DNA of 64,000 nt from Mycolicibacterium celeriflavum (GTDB lineage Bacteria > Actinomycetota > Actinomycetes > Mycobacteriales > Mycobacteriaceae), in the NCBI RefSeq assembly GCF_010731795.1, contig NZ_AP022591.1, positions 3,348,001 to 3,412,000 on the forward strand, read 5' to 3'. The first letter of the stretch is position 1, and each line of letters begins with the position of its first letter. Of this stretch, positions 1 to 9,566 are shown piece after piece. The translations under genes were made by a program, and so were the position numbers. The notes below the pieces were generated by a model that was given only the letters and a program-made list of their open reading frames with translations, ran no database searches and was not told the origin of the DNA.

Positions 1-55
1 ATGGCTACGATTACGGGGCCGTTCCGCCCCGCCCGCCCCTGAGGACCGCCGCGCC

Positions 56-787
56 ATGACCCACCCGGAGTCGAGCGACCAATCGACCGAGGCACCCGAT
101 CCCGGCATGGCCCGAGCAGGCGCGGCGGCCGCGGCGCGGCGTCGTGAACTCAACATCAGCCAGCGCAGTCTGGCCGCCGACGGCGTCATCAACGCCGGTG
201 CCCTGATCGCGTTCGAGAAGGGCAGGAGTTGGCCGCGGGAGCGCACCCGAGCAAAGCTCGAGGAGGTGCTGCAGTGGCCGCCGGGCGCGATCGCGCGGCT
301 CCGGCAGGGCGAACCGGTCGCCGGCTACGGCCGTACGCCGCCGACACCGCCTGCCGACGAGGCGCCCCTGATCGCGCAGGCGGTGATCACGGCGGTCAGC
401 ACGTTCGACTCGGCGATCGCGGCCCTGCCTGCGCAGGACGATCAGGAGTTCGGACCGAAGGTGACGAAGATCCTGGCCGACCTCCGCCAACTGGAGGCCG
501 TCGCGGTCCGGGCGACTCGGATCAGCAAGGTCACCCCGTCGCTGATCAAGGCCTTGAGCGCGGTCCGGACGCGTTACGACGCTCTGATGCTGCGCGCGGC
601 GCGGGGTCCGCAGCCGACGCTGGGCCAGCGGCTCTACGCCGCCCGCCGCGGTGCGAACCTGACGATCTCCGAAACCGCGCAAGCTGCCGGGGTGTCCGAC
701 GACGACGTGATCCACCTCGAAGCCGAACAGCCGGTGCCCGTGGCGGCCGCCGAGGCGATCGAGGCGCTCGTCGGCGAACTCGCCTGA
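56..787 (+). CDS. Double helix-turn-helix (XRE-like) regulatory protein flanking ESX-1
   Basis: A 243-aa soluble protein, probably a DNA-binding regulator. Residues about 18-85 look like a Cro/C1 (XRE) HTH with an Arg-rich first helix. Residues about 186-240 look like a second HTH-like unit (TLGQRLYAARRG, then AGVSDDDVIHLEAE). The C-terminal half, residues about 105-240, aligns by eye with the C-terminal half of the FHA protein at 23023-23907, sharing the TLGQRLY.AR and AGV.DDDVI..E blocks. The gene sits just outside the ESX-1 core and converges with the MinD-like gene at 798-2162. A GAGGA lies about 10 nt before the ATG. The HTH reading is pattern recognition; a role in ESX-1 control (compare EspM/WhiB6 near ESX-1 in pathogens) is inference from position. 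Confidence 0.6.
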   Translation: MTHPESSDQSTEAPDPGMARAGAAAAARRRELNISQRSLAADGVINAGALIAFEKGRSWPRERTRAKLEEVLQWPPGAIARLRQGEPVAGYGRTPPTPPADEAPLIAQAVITAVSTFDSAIAALPAQDDQEFGPKVTKILADLRQLEAVAVRATRISKVTPSLIKALSAVRTRYDALMLRAARGPQPTLGQRLYAARRGANLTISETAQAAGVSDDDVIHLEAEQPVPVAAAEAIEALVGELA

Positions 788-797
788 GAGGCCGACG

Positions 798-2162
798 TCA
801 GTACCGCTCCCGGCTGCGGTCATCGCTGCCCGGGAAGTGCTCGGCCAGCGCGGCGGCGATCTCGAGGAACCGACGCCGCGTCGCCGCTGACATCTCCGAC
901 GTCCCGTTGATGACGCCACCGGGCCGCAGGTGTCCGTCGAACGGCACCTCGATCACCTTCTGGCCTTGTCCCGAAAACTGTTGCGCCAGAATGGACCGCG
1001 TCCGTTTGTCGGCGTGCCCGTCGGAGTCGTTGAGGACGATGACCGTGCGCTCGAGCAGCCCCGTCAGGCCGCGCGCGGCCAACCAGTCCAATGTCTGGCC
1101 CGCCGCCGCGGCGCCGTCCACCCACGGTGAAGACACCACGATCAGCGCGTCCAGATCGCGCAGCGCCTCCTGGGTGACCGGCGCGTCCATCGTCGAACTG
1201 CAGTCGATGATGGAGATCGTGAAGTGGCGGTCCAACCGGGAGGTGGCTTCCCGGTAGATGGCCGGATCGAGGACGCGGCGGCGGGCCGGGGTGGCCTCGC
1301 CGGCGAGCACGAACAAGCCGGCGGCGTTGTTGCCCACCCGGCTGCGAACGTCGGCGAACGTCTCCAGATGCTGGTCGGACGCGAGCTCCCAGTAGGAGCC
1401 CTGCGCCGTGGGGTCGACGCGGCTGCCGAGCTTGCCGAACGCGGTGTCCGCATCGACGGCGACCACGCGGTCGTCCTGGCGCAGTTCGGCGAACACCGAG
1501 CCGATGCTGGCCGAGACCGTCGTCTTGCCGACCCCACCCTTGCCCATCACACCGATCTTGAAGTGGCCCCGGAGCGGGCCCCGGATCTTGGCTTCCATTT
1601 CGGCCTGCCGGATCTCGTCCGGGCCGGGTCCGAGATTCACCAGTCCGAAGGTCGCCCGGTACAGAACGAAGCGCCAGCCCCGGCTCGGCGGAACCTTGCG
1701 CGGGGGAACCAATTCGTCGGCCCTGATCCGCTCGGCATACGAACCGGTCGGCGGCGGCGCTGCCGCCGGCCGGCCTTCCGGACCGTACCCGGCGCCCGGC
1801 CAGTGGGCAGATGACGAGCCCTGCTGCTGGAGTGGGGGACCCGGCCGCTGAGGTGGGCGAGGCGGCGCCTGCCTGGCTGGCGACTGGCTCCAGGCGGGCG
1901 GGTCGGGACGGCCGATGGTGGGCACCGGCCCGGTGTCGCGCGGCGACCCCGGCGGCGGTCCGAATCGGGAAGGCGACTGACGGAAGCTGACTTCGCGGCT
2001 TTCGGGCGGCTCGGGAGCGGGATGGTCGACGGGCGGTCGCGGCGTCACCGGCGAGTGCGGGGGAGTCGCCGGATCCGGGTCGGGATCCGAGGGCTCGTAG
2101 TCGGTCTCTTCGGGGCCTGTCCAGCCGAGTTCTTTCCGCAATGCGTCATCGCGGTCGGTCAC
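798..2162 (-). CDS. EspI/MinD-like P-loop ATPase, divergent from ESX-1 core (Rv3860-type paralogue)
   Basis: A 454-aa protein with the architecture of ESX-associated EspI proteins. Residues 1-150 are Pro-rich and probably disordered; the C-terminal half is a MinD/ParA-like ATPase. The deviant Walker A motif KGGVGKT is at about 208-214 and a VDADTAFGKLGSR block follows. I chose the GTG at 2162 because GGAGGAG lies 6 nt before it and the product begins VTDRDDALRKELGW; an upstream in-frame start at 2210 has no such site. It shares the RGWRFVLYR...NLG block before the ATPase with espI at 13960-15348, so it is a paralogue. It is transcribed away from espG1 across a 547-bp gap. By family it may energise or tune ESX secretion; that is not shown by sequence. 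Confidence 0.8.
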   Translation of the reverse strand: MTDRDDALRKELGWTGPEETDYEPSDPDPDPATPPHSPVTPRPPVDHPAPEPPESREVSFRQSPSRFGPPPGSPRDTGPVPTIGRPDPPAWSQSPARQAPPRPPQRPGPPLQQQGSSSAHWPGAGYGPEGRPAAAPPPTGSYAERIRADELVPPRKVPPSRGWRFVLYRATFGLVNLGPGPDEIRQAEMEAKIRGPLRGHFKIGVMGKGGVGKTTVSASIGSVFAELRQDDRVVAVDADTAFGKLGSRVDPTAQGSYWELASDQHLETFADVRSRVGNNAAGLFVLAGEATPARRRVLDPAIYREATSRLDRHFTISIIDCSSTMDAPVTQEALRDLDALIVVSSPWVDGAAAAGQTLDWLAARGLTGLLERTVIVLNDSDGHADKRTRSILAQQFSGQGQKVIEVPFDGHLRPGGVINGTSEMSAATRRRFLEIAAALAEHFPGSDDRSRERY

Positions 2163-2709
2163 TGCGATCTCCTCCGGATGTCGGTGCGTCGGCCCCTTCT
2201 CAAGTATCAACTACGGGACCACGCGTCCCTCGAGCGTGCCACTGGCTCCTGAGGTCGCGCGCCAGCAAACACAGTAGACAAGATTTCCGTGGGGGGAGAA
2301 GCCGTCTCCGAGCAGCGCCACCAGTAACTCGAAGGACCCGAAGCGGCACCCGGAGAGCCCCGGCGCCGTTCGTCGTATCGAGGCGCGGGTAAGGCCGGCC
2401 AGAGCGTCGACTACGTTTGCCAAGACCGGTATCACGCCCTAGCGAAGGGTATTCGGTAATTAACTGGCAGCGGTGGTCGATGGCCTCCGATGGGCCCCAA
2501 AATTGGTGACGTGGGCGGCGCTGTAACGCTGGTACGCTGACGTGCGGCAAACGGGTTTACGCCGGGGGATCACCGCGACGCGGGCGTGAGCTGCGGCAAA
2601 GAAGCCGCGGACTACGTGCAGTGAATTCGACCGGCGGTTAGGTTGGTCCGGGAAATTCTCCCGGGCCGCCGGCCGGGCTGCCACGACCAGAAGTGAGGAG
2701 CGAAGATCC
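2163..2709. promoter_or_regulatory. Divergent intergenic region upstream of the ESX-1 operon
   Basis: This 547-bp stretch separates the leftward MinD-like gene from the rightward ESX-1 genes and must hold both promoters. Part of it is less GC-rich than the genes (about 2440-2560, including a ggtaattaact segment), as expected for regulatory DNA. I see no convincing ORF on either strand; open frames here are short, with non-coding-like composition. There is no espE- or full-length espF-like gene, although those genes normally precede espG1. I could not identify specific PhoP, EspR or WhiB6 sites. Confidence 0.45.
2648..2664 (+). promoter_or_regulatory. Small hairpin in the ESX-1 leader
   Basis: A perfect 6-bp inverted repeat, CCGGGA / TCCCGG with loop AATTC, lies about 45 nt before the first start codon of the operon (ATG 2710). 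It is followed by GC-rich DNA without a T-run, so it looks more like a 5'-UTR structure or protein site than an intrinsic terminator. Function unknown. Confidence 0.35.
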
Positions 2710-2772
2710 ATGTCCGGCGAAGACCTGCGCGCCACTACCGCCCACCTTCGCGTGCTGGCGGATCGGCCATGA
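2710..2772 (+). pseudogene. 20-codon ORF: stump of an EspF/EspC-type gene, or leader peptide, coupled to espG1
   Basis: The ORF MSGEDLRATTAHLRVLADRP starts at ATG 2710, with GAGGAG upstream, and its TGA overlaps the espG1 ATG (ATGA at 2769-2772). The peptide resembles the N-terminus of ESX-secreted EspC/EspF-family proteins (DUF2580), which begin with a short 'L.v....L..lA' pattern and are about 100 aa. EspF is normally encoded directly before espG1. I infer that espF was lost by an internal deletion, leaving a short coupling ORF. Alternatively it is a genuine regulatory leader peptide. There is too little sequence for certainty. Confidence 0.5.
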
Positions 2773-3602
2773 GCCCCGACGCGGCGCAGATCGACGACGT
2801 CGTCGGCGTCGAGGTCACGATCGACGGCATGCTGGTGATCGCCGACCGGCTGGGGCTGATGGAGTTTCCGACCGCGCTGGGAATCCGGCTGAACATTCCG
2901 CAGCCCGATCTGCGTGACCGGGTGTGGGAGCAAGTGGCCCGGGACCTGACCGAGCAAGCGGTGCTTGACGCCTTCGGCCAACCGCACCCTGAGGTGGCGG
3001 CCATGGTCGACACCTTGAGTAGGGCGGACCGGACGTTGGAAGCCCGGTGGTGGCGGCGCGACGTCGGCGGGAAGATGGTGCGTTTCGTCGTCTGCCGCAA
3101 GGGCGATAGGCATGTCGTCGCGGCGCGTGACGGTGACATGCTGGTGCTGCAGCGGATCGCCCCGCAGGTCGGGCTCGCGGGCATGGTGACGACGGTGCTG
3201 GGCTCCGCGACGGCGGCCGATGTGGAACCCCTGACGGGTATCGCCAGCAAACTGGCCGAGTGCCGAGAAGCAAACCAGATCGCTGCCTATGGCATCGCGC
3301 CGGCCTCCGCCCGGGCCTATGCCGAGATCATTGCCGAGCCGGAGAGCTGGGCAGAGATCACCGCGATCGAACGCCATCCCGGTGGCACCTTCACCCAGGC
3401 CGATGTCGCCGCCGGCGTGCTCTACTCGAGGCACGGCCGGATCGTGTCGATACCGCGCCGGGTCAGCGGCGAACTGTACGGCAGCTTCCTCCCGGGCACT
3501 CCCGAGAATCTGCAACGGGCGCTCGACGGGTTGATCGAGTTCCTGCCCTCGGGCACGTGGTTCGACCAGACCACGGACACAGCGGAATCCGGCCGGGACT
3601 GA
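2769..3602 (+). CDS. espG1: ESX-1 secretion chaperone EspG1
   Basis: A 277-aa cytosolic chaperone that in ESX systems binds the hEspG region of cognate PPE proteins and keeps PE-PPE pairs soluble for export; the client here is presumably PE35/PPE68. The sequence follows M. tuberculosis EspG1 closely: DDVVGVEVTIDGMLVIADRL at the start, RWWRRDVGGKMVRFVVCRKG centrally, YGIAPASARAYAEI and LYGSFLPGTPENLQRALDGL near the end. Length matches the family (about 280 aa). The ATG overlaps the stop of the upstream 20-codon ORF, suggesting coupled translation. espH follows after 40 bp. Confidence 0.95.
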   Translation: MSPDAAQIDDVVGVEVTIDGMLVIADRLGLMEFPTALGIRLNIPQPDLRDRVWEQVARDLTEQAVLDAFGQPHPEVAAMVDTLSRADRTLEARWWRRDVGGKMVRFVVCRKGDRHVVAARDGDMLVLQRIAPQVGLAGMVTTVLGSATAADVEPLTGIASKLAECREANQIAAYGIAPASARAYAEIIAEPESWAEITAIERHPGGTFTQADVAAGVLYSRHGRIVSIPRRVSGELYGSFLPGTPENLQRALDGLIEFLPSGTWFDQTTDTAESGRD

Positions 3603-3642
3603 CGCGACGTGAGGAAGTCATCAGGGGTGAGGAAAGCACTGC

Positions 3643-4137
3643 ATGGCAGGTGAGATGCCGCCAGAAAGGTTCGACGACGAGCGCGACGATCTGGTCGCGC
3701 TCGGCTCCTTCGACCGCGGCGATGCCCCCGACGACGACTCGAGCGACTCCGTCCTCGACGCACTGGCGGTCTACGCCCCGGCCGAACCCGTCGAGAACCC
3801 CGAAAGCCCCTTGTTCACCGTGACGAACCCGACCGGCACCGTCGGCGTCAGCACGTTCCTCGACGGTCGGATCAGCCAGATCGATCTGTCGCCGAAGGCT
3901 GCCGAGCTGACCGAAGCCGACCTCGCCGCCGAAGTCGTGGTCATCGCCGGCCTGGCGACCCAGGAGGCGAAGTCTGCCCAGCACGCGATGATGCTCGAGG
4001 GCATGCGGGAGCAGGGCCACGACGACGCGGCGACCCGCGACTTCCTGAGCCGCGATCTTGAGCTCCCCAGCCCGGAACAGGCCCGGGCCGAGCGTGCACG
4101 GGTGTTCGCGACAAGATATGCGGGTGACGATGACTGA
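3643..4137 (+). CDS. espH: ESX-1 secretion-associated protein EspH
   Basis: A 164-aa acidic protein. Residues 1-45 are rich in Asp and contain LDALAVYAP. The folded part begins around ESPLFTVTNPTGTVGVS and runs through DGRISQIDLSPKAAELTEAD to LELPSPEQARAERARVFATR. This matches EspH of M. tuberculosis (LFTVTNP...VS, LPTPEEA..., VFATRY), which is slightly longer at about 183 aa. EspH is required for secretion of some ESX-1 substrates and lacks transmembrane segments. The gene overlaps eccA1 by 8 bp, consistent with coupling. Confidence 0.9.
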   Translation: MAGEMPPERFDDERDDLVALGSFDRGDAPDDDSSDSVLDALAVYAPAEPVENPESPLFTVTNPTGTVGVSTFLDGRISQIDLSPKAAELTEADLAAEVVVIAGLATQEAKSAQHAMMLEGMREQGHDDAATRDFLSRDLELPSPEQARAERARVFATRYAGDDD

Positions 4138-5851
4138 GCACCTCGCCAGCCTGTTCGGTAGCGCGGTCGGCATGCTGCCCAGCGCACCCGCGCGCTCGTT
4201 CGAGATCTTCACCGAGATAACCACTCTGGACGAATCGGCCTGCGACGCGTGGGTGGGCCGCATCCGCTGCGGCGACACCGACCGGGTCACGCTTTTCCGG
4301 GCGTGGTATTCCCGCGCCAACTTCGGCCAGCTCGCCGGCTCCGCCGAGATCTCGATGAACAGCCTGAACGCGCGGGTGCCGATCGGCGGGCAGTTCGGGG
4401 ACATCACCTATCCGGTCAACTCCCCGTTGTCCATCGCGATGGGTTTCGCGGTGAGCGAGGCGACAGTCGGCAACTACGCCGACGCGATGGAGGCGCTCGA
4501 GGACCTCCCGTCGGCCGGTGCCGAGCACCTGGTCTCCTGGGTGAAGGCCGTCGTCTACGGTGCGGCCGGACGTTGGACCGATGTGATCGAGCAGGTTCGC
4601 GGGGCAGCGGGCTGGCCCGACAAGTTCCTCGCGGCGGCCGCAGGTGTGGCACACGGTGTCGCCGCGGCCAACCTGGGCCTGTTCACCGAGGCCGAGCGCC
4701 GCCTGACCGAGTCGAACTCCTCGCCCGCGGGAGAAGCATGCGCACCCGCCATCGCGTGGTTCCTGGCGATGACCCGTCGCAGCCAGGGCAACGAAGACGC
4801 CGCGGTGGCGCTGCTGGAATGGCTGCAGGCTACCCATCCAGAGCCGAAAGTCACTGAAGCGCTGCGGGATCCGGCGTACCGGCTGACCACGACGACCGCG
4901 GAGAAGATCGCCGCCCGCAAGGACCCGTGGGACCCCACGAGCGTGGAGGCCGACACCGCGGGCCGTGACCGGCTGTTGGCCGAGGCGGAGGCGGAACTGG
5001 ACCGCCAGATCGGGCTGGCGCGGGTCAAGGAACAGATCGAGGCGTACCGCGCCGCCACGCAGATGGCGAAGATCCGCGCGGCGCGCGGCATGAAGGTCGC
5101 GCAAGCCTCGAAGCACATGATCTTCGCCGGGCCGCCCGGCACGGGGAAGACGACGATCGCCCGCGTGGTGGCCAACATCCTGGCCGGCCTCGGCGTGATC
5201 GCCGAGCCGAAACTCGTCGAGTCCTCCCGCAAGGATTTCGTCGCCGAATACGAGGGGCAGTCGGCGGTCAAGACCAGCCGAACCATCGACCGCGCCGTCG
5301 GTGGTGTGCTGTTCATCGACGAGGCCTACACGCTGGTGCAGGAGCGTGACGGGCGTGCCGACCCGTTCGGCACCGAGGCGCTGGACACGCTGCTGGCCCG
5401 GATGGAGAACGACCGCGACCGGCTGGTGGTCATCATCGCCGGCTACAGCGCGGACATCGACCGGCTGCTGGAGTCCAACGACGGCCTGCGGTCACGTTTC
5501 GCCACCCGGATCGAGTTCGACTCGTACACCCCCGACGAGATCGTAGATATCGCCAAAGTCATTGCCAAGGCGAATGATTCGGCGCTCGACGAAGATGCCG
5601 CGAAACGGGTACTGGAGGCCGCCACGCTGCTGAGCCAGCGGACGCTGAACGGCAAACCCGCGCTCGACATCGCGGGCAACGGCCGTTACGCCCGCCAACT
5701 CGTCGAGGCCGGTGAACAGAACCGCGACATGCGGTTGGCCCGCTCGCTCGACATCGACAGCCTCGACGTCGAACAGCTCAGCGAGATCAACGGTGATGAC
5801 ATGGCCGCCGCCATCGGCGCGGTGCACGCACGTCTGAGCATCGGCGAGTAG
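4130..5851 (+). CDS. eccA1: ESX-1 cytosolic AAA+ ATPase EccA1
   Basis: A 573-aa CbxX/CfqX-type AAA+ ATPase, thought to act on EspG-PPE or other substrate complexes in the cytosol before export. Residues 1-280 are the TPR-like N-terminal domain ([27 protein letters not shown] [10 protein letters not shown]). The AAA+ domain carries Walker [10 protein letters not shown] at about 334-342 and Walker [10 protein letters not shown] near 394, with the sensor/arginine-finger region [10 protein letters not shown] chose ATG 4130 because the product then begins like M. tuberculosis EccA1; the longer frame from 4058 runs deep into espH. Length equals the family norm (573 aa). Confidence 0.96.
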   Translation: MTEHLASLFGSAVGMLPSAPARSFEIFTEITTLDESACDAWVGRIRCGDTDRVTLFRAWYSRANFGQLAGSAEISMNSLNARVPIGGQFGDITYPVNSPLSIAMGFAVSEATVGNYADAMEALEDLPSAGAEHLVSWVKAVVYGAAGRWTDVIEQVRGAAGWPDKFLAAAAGVAHGVAAANLGLFTEAERRLTESNSSPAGEACAPAIAWFLAMTRRSQGNEDAAVALLEWLQATHPEPKVTEALRDPAYRLTTTTAEKIAARKDPWDPTSVEADTAGRDRLLAEAEAELDRQIGLARVKEQIEAYRAATQMAKIRAARGMKVAQASKHMIFAGPPGTGKTTIARVVANILAGLGVIAEPKLVESSRKDFVAEYEGQSAVKTSRTIDRAVGGVLFIDEAYTLVQERDGRADPFGTEALDTLLARMENDRDRLVVIIAGYSADIDRLLESNDGLRSRFATRIEFDSYTPDEIVDIAKVIAKANDSALDEDAAKRVLEAATLLSQRTLNGKPALDIAGNGRYARQLVEAGEQNRDMRLARSLDIDSLDVEQLSEINGDDMAAAIGAVHARLSIGE

Positions 5852-5853
5852 GC

Positions 5854-7335
5854 ATGGCGGGATTCCGGCTCACCACCAAGGTGCAGGTCAGCGGGTGGCG
5901 CTTCCTGCTGCGGCGCGTCGAGCACGCGATCGTGCGGCGGGACACCCGGATGTTCGACGACCCGCTGCAGTTCTACAGCCGCGCCGTGTCCGCCGGCGTG
6001 ATCATCGCGGTGCTGATCTGTCTTGGCGCCGCGCTGTTGGCGTACTTCAAGCCGCTCGGAAAGCGCAGCGGCGACACCCTTCTCGTCGACCGCAGCACCA
6101 ATCAGCTCTATGTTGTACTGCCGGACAGCGGACAGTTGCGGCCGGTGTACAACCTGACCTCGGCGCGGCTGGTTCTCGGCAATACGGGAACGCCGTCAGC
6201 GGTCAAGTCCGACGAGCTGAACCGGATGCCCAAGGGGCAGCCCATCGGAATCCCCGGCGCCCCGTACGCGACACCGGTCGGTGGCGCGAATTCGATGTGG
6301 ACGCTGTGCGACACCGTCACCAAGCCGGAAAGCGTGGCGCCGGCACTGGAGACGTCGGTGATCGTGCGACCGCTGGCGACCGATGCGTCGGTCGGACCGA
6401 TGCGACCCAACCAGGGCATGCTGGTGTCTTACGAGAACGAGAGCTGGCTGGTCACCGAAACCGGCAGGCACGACATCGATCTCGCCGATCGCGCGATCAC
6501 CTCGGCGGTCGGCATCCCGGTCACCGCCAAGGCGACACCGATCTCGGAGGGCCTGTTCAACGCCCTGCCCAACGCAGGACCGTGGCGGCTCCCGGAGATT
6601 CCGTTCGCGGGTGCTCCGAATTCGGTCGGCTTGCCGCCCAATCTTGTGATCGGTGCGGTGTTCAAGGCGCTCACCGAAGACGGCGAACAGCATTTCGTGG
6701 TGTTGCCCGACGGGGTTGCGCGGGTCAACGACACCACCGCCGCAGCCATCCGCGCCACCGATTCGTTCGGCCTGGTCACGCCGCCGCCGGTGGCGGCGAG
6801 TGTGGTCGCGAGGATCCCCGAGCAGGTGTTCGCCTCACCGCTGCCCGCCGAGCCTCTGGACATTTTGTTGCGCGAGGACGCCCCGACGCTGTGCTGGGCC
6901 TGGCAACGGGAACCGGGCGACCAGGCCCCGAAGACGACGGTGATCTCCGGTCGCCATCTGCCGATCCCGGCATCGGCGATGAACACCGGGATCAAGCAGA
7001 TCGGCGGCGACGCAACGGTTTACATCGACGGCGGACAGTACATCCGGCTGCAGTCGCCCGATCCCCGGTACGGGGAGAGCCTGTATTACGTCGACCCGCA
7101 GGGCGTGCGCTACGGCCTACCCAACGAGGACACCGGGAACACGCTCGGGTTGAGCGGGCCGACGACAGCACCGTGGCAGGTGGTCGGCCTTCTGGTCGAC
7201 GGACCGGTGCTGTCGAAGGAGGCGGCGCTCATCGAACACGACACCCTGCCACCGGATCCCAACCCCCGTAAGGTCGGCGACGGCTCCGCAGGTGCGGCCC
7301 AGCCGGCCACGTCCCAGACCGGAGGCGGCCGATGA
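5854..7335 (+). CDS. eccB1: ESX-1 membrane complex component EccB1
   Basis: A 493-aa bitopic protein of the ESX inner-membrane complex. It has a short cytosolic N-terminus ([20 protein letters not shown]), one membrane segment at about 46-66 ([17 protein letters not shown]) and a large periplasmic part with the repeat-like EccB fold, including a Cys at LCDTVT and another at LCWAW that probably form the conserved disulfide. It ends in a Pro/Gly-rich tail. It starts 3 bp after the eccA1 stop and overlaps eccCa1 by 4 bp, so the four ecc genes form one translational run. Confidence 0.95.
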   Translation: MAGFRLTTKVQVSGWRFLLRRVEHAIVRRDTRMFDDPLQFYSRAVSAGVIIAVLICLGAALLAYFKPLGKRSGDTLLVDRSTNQLYVVLPDSGQLRPVYNLTSARLVLGNTGTPSAVKSDELNRMPKGQPIGIPGAPYATPVGGANSMWTLCDTVTKPESVAPALETSVIVRPLATDASVGPMRPNQGMLVSYENESWLVTETGRHDIDLADRAITSAVGIPVTAKATPISEGLFNALPNAGPWRLPEIPFAGAPNSVGLPPNLVIGAVFKALTEDGEQHFVVLPDGVARVNDTTAAAIRATDSFGLVTPPPVAASVVARIPEQVFASPLPAEPLDILLREDAPTLCWAWQREPGDQAPKTTVISGRHLPIPASAMNTGIKQIGGDATVYIDGGQYIRLQSPDPRYGESLYYVDPQGVRYGLPNEDTGNTLGLSGPTTAPWQVVGLLVDGPVLSKEAALIEHDTLPPDPNPRKVGDGSAGAAQPATSQTGGGR

Positions 7336-9566
7336 CTACGAAGAAATTCACCCCGGTCATCAAGCGCGGACCGCGGCTGACACCGGGTGAAATCAACGTC
7401 GCGCCGCCCGACGACCTCGGCGTCGAGATCCCGCCGTCGGGCATTCAGAAGGCGCTGCCCTGGGTGATGGGCGGCGGCATGCTCGGAATGATCGCGATCA
7501 TGATCTTCACCGGCATTCGGCAGCTCTCGCCGTACATGCTGATGATGCCGCTGATGATGATCATGGCCACGGTCGGGTTCATGGCGGGTGGCGGGCCGGG
7601 CGGCAAGCGGGTGCCCGAAATCAACGCCGACCGTAAGGAGTACCTGCGCTATCTGTCCGGGCTGCGTACCCGGGTCACGTCGTCGGCAGCGGCACAGGTG
7701 ACGTTCTTCAACTATCACGCGCCACATCCGGCGGACCTGTTGTCGATCATCGGCACGAACCGCCAGTGGTCCCGGCAGACCAACGCCGACTTCTACACCG
7801 CGACTCGGGTCGGGCTGGGCGCCGAACCCGCGGTCGACCGGCTGCTCAAGCCCGCCGTCGGCGGCGAGTTGGCGGGCCCGCAGGGAGCGCCACAGCCGCA
7901 CCTGGAGCCGGTGAGCCACATGTGGGTGACGAAGTTCCTGCGCACGCACGGACTGATCCACGATTGCCCGAAGCTGTTGCAGCTGCGCACATTTCCGACC
8001 ATTGCCGTCGGCGGCGACCCTGGGGGAGCCGCGGGCTTGCTGACCGCCATGATCTGCCACCTCGCGGTCTTCCATCCGCCGGACCTGCTGCAGATGCGGG
8101 TGCTCACCGACAACCCCGAGGACCCGAACTGGGCGTGGCTCAAGTGGTTGCCGCATGTGCAGCATCAGAGCGACACCGACGCGGCGGGACCGACCCGGAT
8201 GATCTTCACCCGCCCCGACGGCCTCAGCGACCTGACCGCCCGCGGCCCGCACACCGCGGACGCAGCGCCGAGCGGACCCTACGTCGTGGTCTTCGACCTC
8301 ACTGGCGGCAAGGCCGGTTTCCCGGTCGACGGCCGGGCCGGCGCGACCGTCATCACACTCGGCAACCACCGCGGCTCGGTGTACCGGATCCGCGTGGCGG
8401 CCGACGGCACTGCCGATGATCGCTTGCCCAATCAGACATTCCGGCTGATCACCTCGACGGTCGACCACATGACAGCCGACCAGGCCAGTCGCGTCGCGCG
8501 GAAGCTGGCCGGGTGGTCGATCACCGGCACGATCATCGACAAGAGCGTACGGGTGCAGAAGAAGGTCGCCACCGAATGGCACCAGCTGGTCGGCGCGCAG
8601 ACTATCGAGGAGGTGACTCCTGCGCGGTGGCGGATGTTCAGCGACACCGACCGCGACCGGTTGCGCATCCCGTTCGGCCACGAGCTCAAGACCGGCGACA
8701 TCATGCACCTCGACATCAAGGAGGGCGCCGAGTTCGGTGCCGGTCCGCACGGAATGCTTATCGGCACAACGGGTTCGGGTAAATCAGAGTTTCTCCGGAC
8801 GCTGATCCTGTCATTGGCCGCCACGCACCACCCGGATCAGGTCAACCTCCTGCTCACCGACTTCAAGGGCGGCTCGACGTTCCTCGGCATGGAGAAATTG
8901 CCCCACACCGCGGCCGTCGTCACCAACATGGAAGAAGAAGCCGAACTGGTCAGCCGGATGGGCGAAGTGCTGTCCGGCGAATTGGATCGCAGACAGTCGA
9001 TCCTGCGGCAGGCTGGTATGCAAGTCGGTGCGGCGGGCGCGCTGTCCGGTGTCGCCGAGTACGAGAAGCATCGCGAGCGGGGCACCGATCTGCCGCCCTT
9101 ACCAACGCTTTTCGTGGTGGTCGACGAGTTCGCCGAGCTGCTGCAGAACCACCCGGACTTCATCGGGCTGTTCGACCGCATCTGCCGTGTCGGCCGGTCG
9201 CTGCGTGTGCATCTGCTGTTGGCCACCCAGTCGCTGAATACCGGCGGCGTGCGGATCGACAAGCTCGAACCGAACCTCACTTACCGGATCGCGCTGCGCA
9301 CCACGAGTTCTGCGGAGTCCAAGGCGGTGATCGGAACGCCTGAGGCGCAGTACATCACCAACAAGGAGAGCGGTGTCGGTTTCGTCCGTGTTGGCATGGA
9401 GGACCCGGTGAAGTTCCAGAGCGTCTACACCGGTGTGCCCTATACGCCGACGGCTACGCAAAGGGACGACGGCGAATCGAAGCCACGGACCAACGGTCAG
9501 AGCCGACTGCAGATCCGCCCGTTCACCGCGGCGCCGATCCTCGACGCGACGGCGGTGACATCTTGA
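7332..9566 (+). CDS. eccCa1: ESX-1 FtsK/SpoIIIE ATPase, membrane subunit EccCa1
   Basis: A 744-aa membrane-anchored half of the split EccC motor of ESX-1. Two N-terminal hydrophobic segments (about residues 39-77, [18 protein letters not shown] then [16 protein letters not shown]) are followed by a DUF domain. The first FtsK-like ATPase domain has Walker [10 protein letters not shown] near residue 478 and Walker [12 protein letters not shown]. EccC powers export and the split into Ca and Cb is diagnostic of ESX-1 (other ESX systems have a fused EccC). Start and stop overlap its neighbours by 4 bp. Confidence 0.96.
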   Translation: MTTKKFTPVIKRGPRLTPGEINVAPPDDLGVEIPPSGIQKALPWVMGGGMLGMIAIMIFTGIRQLSPYMLMMPLMMIMATVGFMAGGGPGGKRVPEINADRKEYLRYLSGLRTRVTSSAAAQVTFFNYHAPHPADLLSIIGTNRQWSRQTNADFYTATRVGLGAEPAVDRLLKPAVGGELAGPQGAPQPHLEPVSHMWVTKFLRTHGLIHDCPKLLQLRTFPTIAVGGDPGGAAGLLTAMICHLAVFHPPDLLQMRVLTDNPEDPNWAWLKWLPHVQHQSDTDAAGPTRMIFTRPDGLSDLTARGPHTADAAPSGPYVVVFDLTGGKAGFPVDGRAGATVITLGNHRGSVYRIRVAADGTADDRLPNQTFRLITSTVDHMTADQASRVARKLAGWSITGTIIDKSVRVQKKVATEWHQLVGAQTIEEVTPARWRMFSDTDRDRLRIPFGHELKTGDIMHLDIKEGAEFGAGPHGMLIGTTGSGKSEFLRTLILSLAATHHPDQVNLLLTDFKGGSTFLGMEKLPHTAAVVTNMEEEAELVSRMGEVLSGELDRRQSILRQAGMQVGAAGALSGVAEYEKHRERGTDLPPLPTLFVVVDEFAELLQNHPDFIGLFDRICRVGRSLRVHLLLATQSLNTGGVRIDKLEPNLTYRIALRTTSSAESKAVIGTPEAQYITNKESGVGFVRVGMEDPVKFQSVYTGVPYTPTATQRDDGESKPRTNGQSRLQIRPFTAAPILDATAVTS

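Noticed and set aside
1..42. Frame 1 open from the window edge to TGA at 40-42, possibly the end of an upstream gene
   Set aside because: Only 13 codons are visible and they cannot be assigned; could equally be chance.
2200..2550. 116-codon minus-strand frame in the ESX-1 upstream gap
   Set aside because: Arg-rich, no recognisable motif or ribosome site, overlaps the start region of the MinD-like gene; treated as non-coding.
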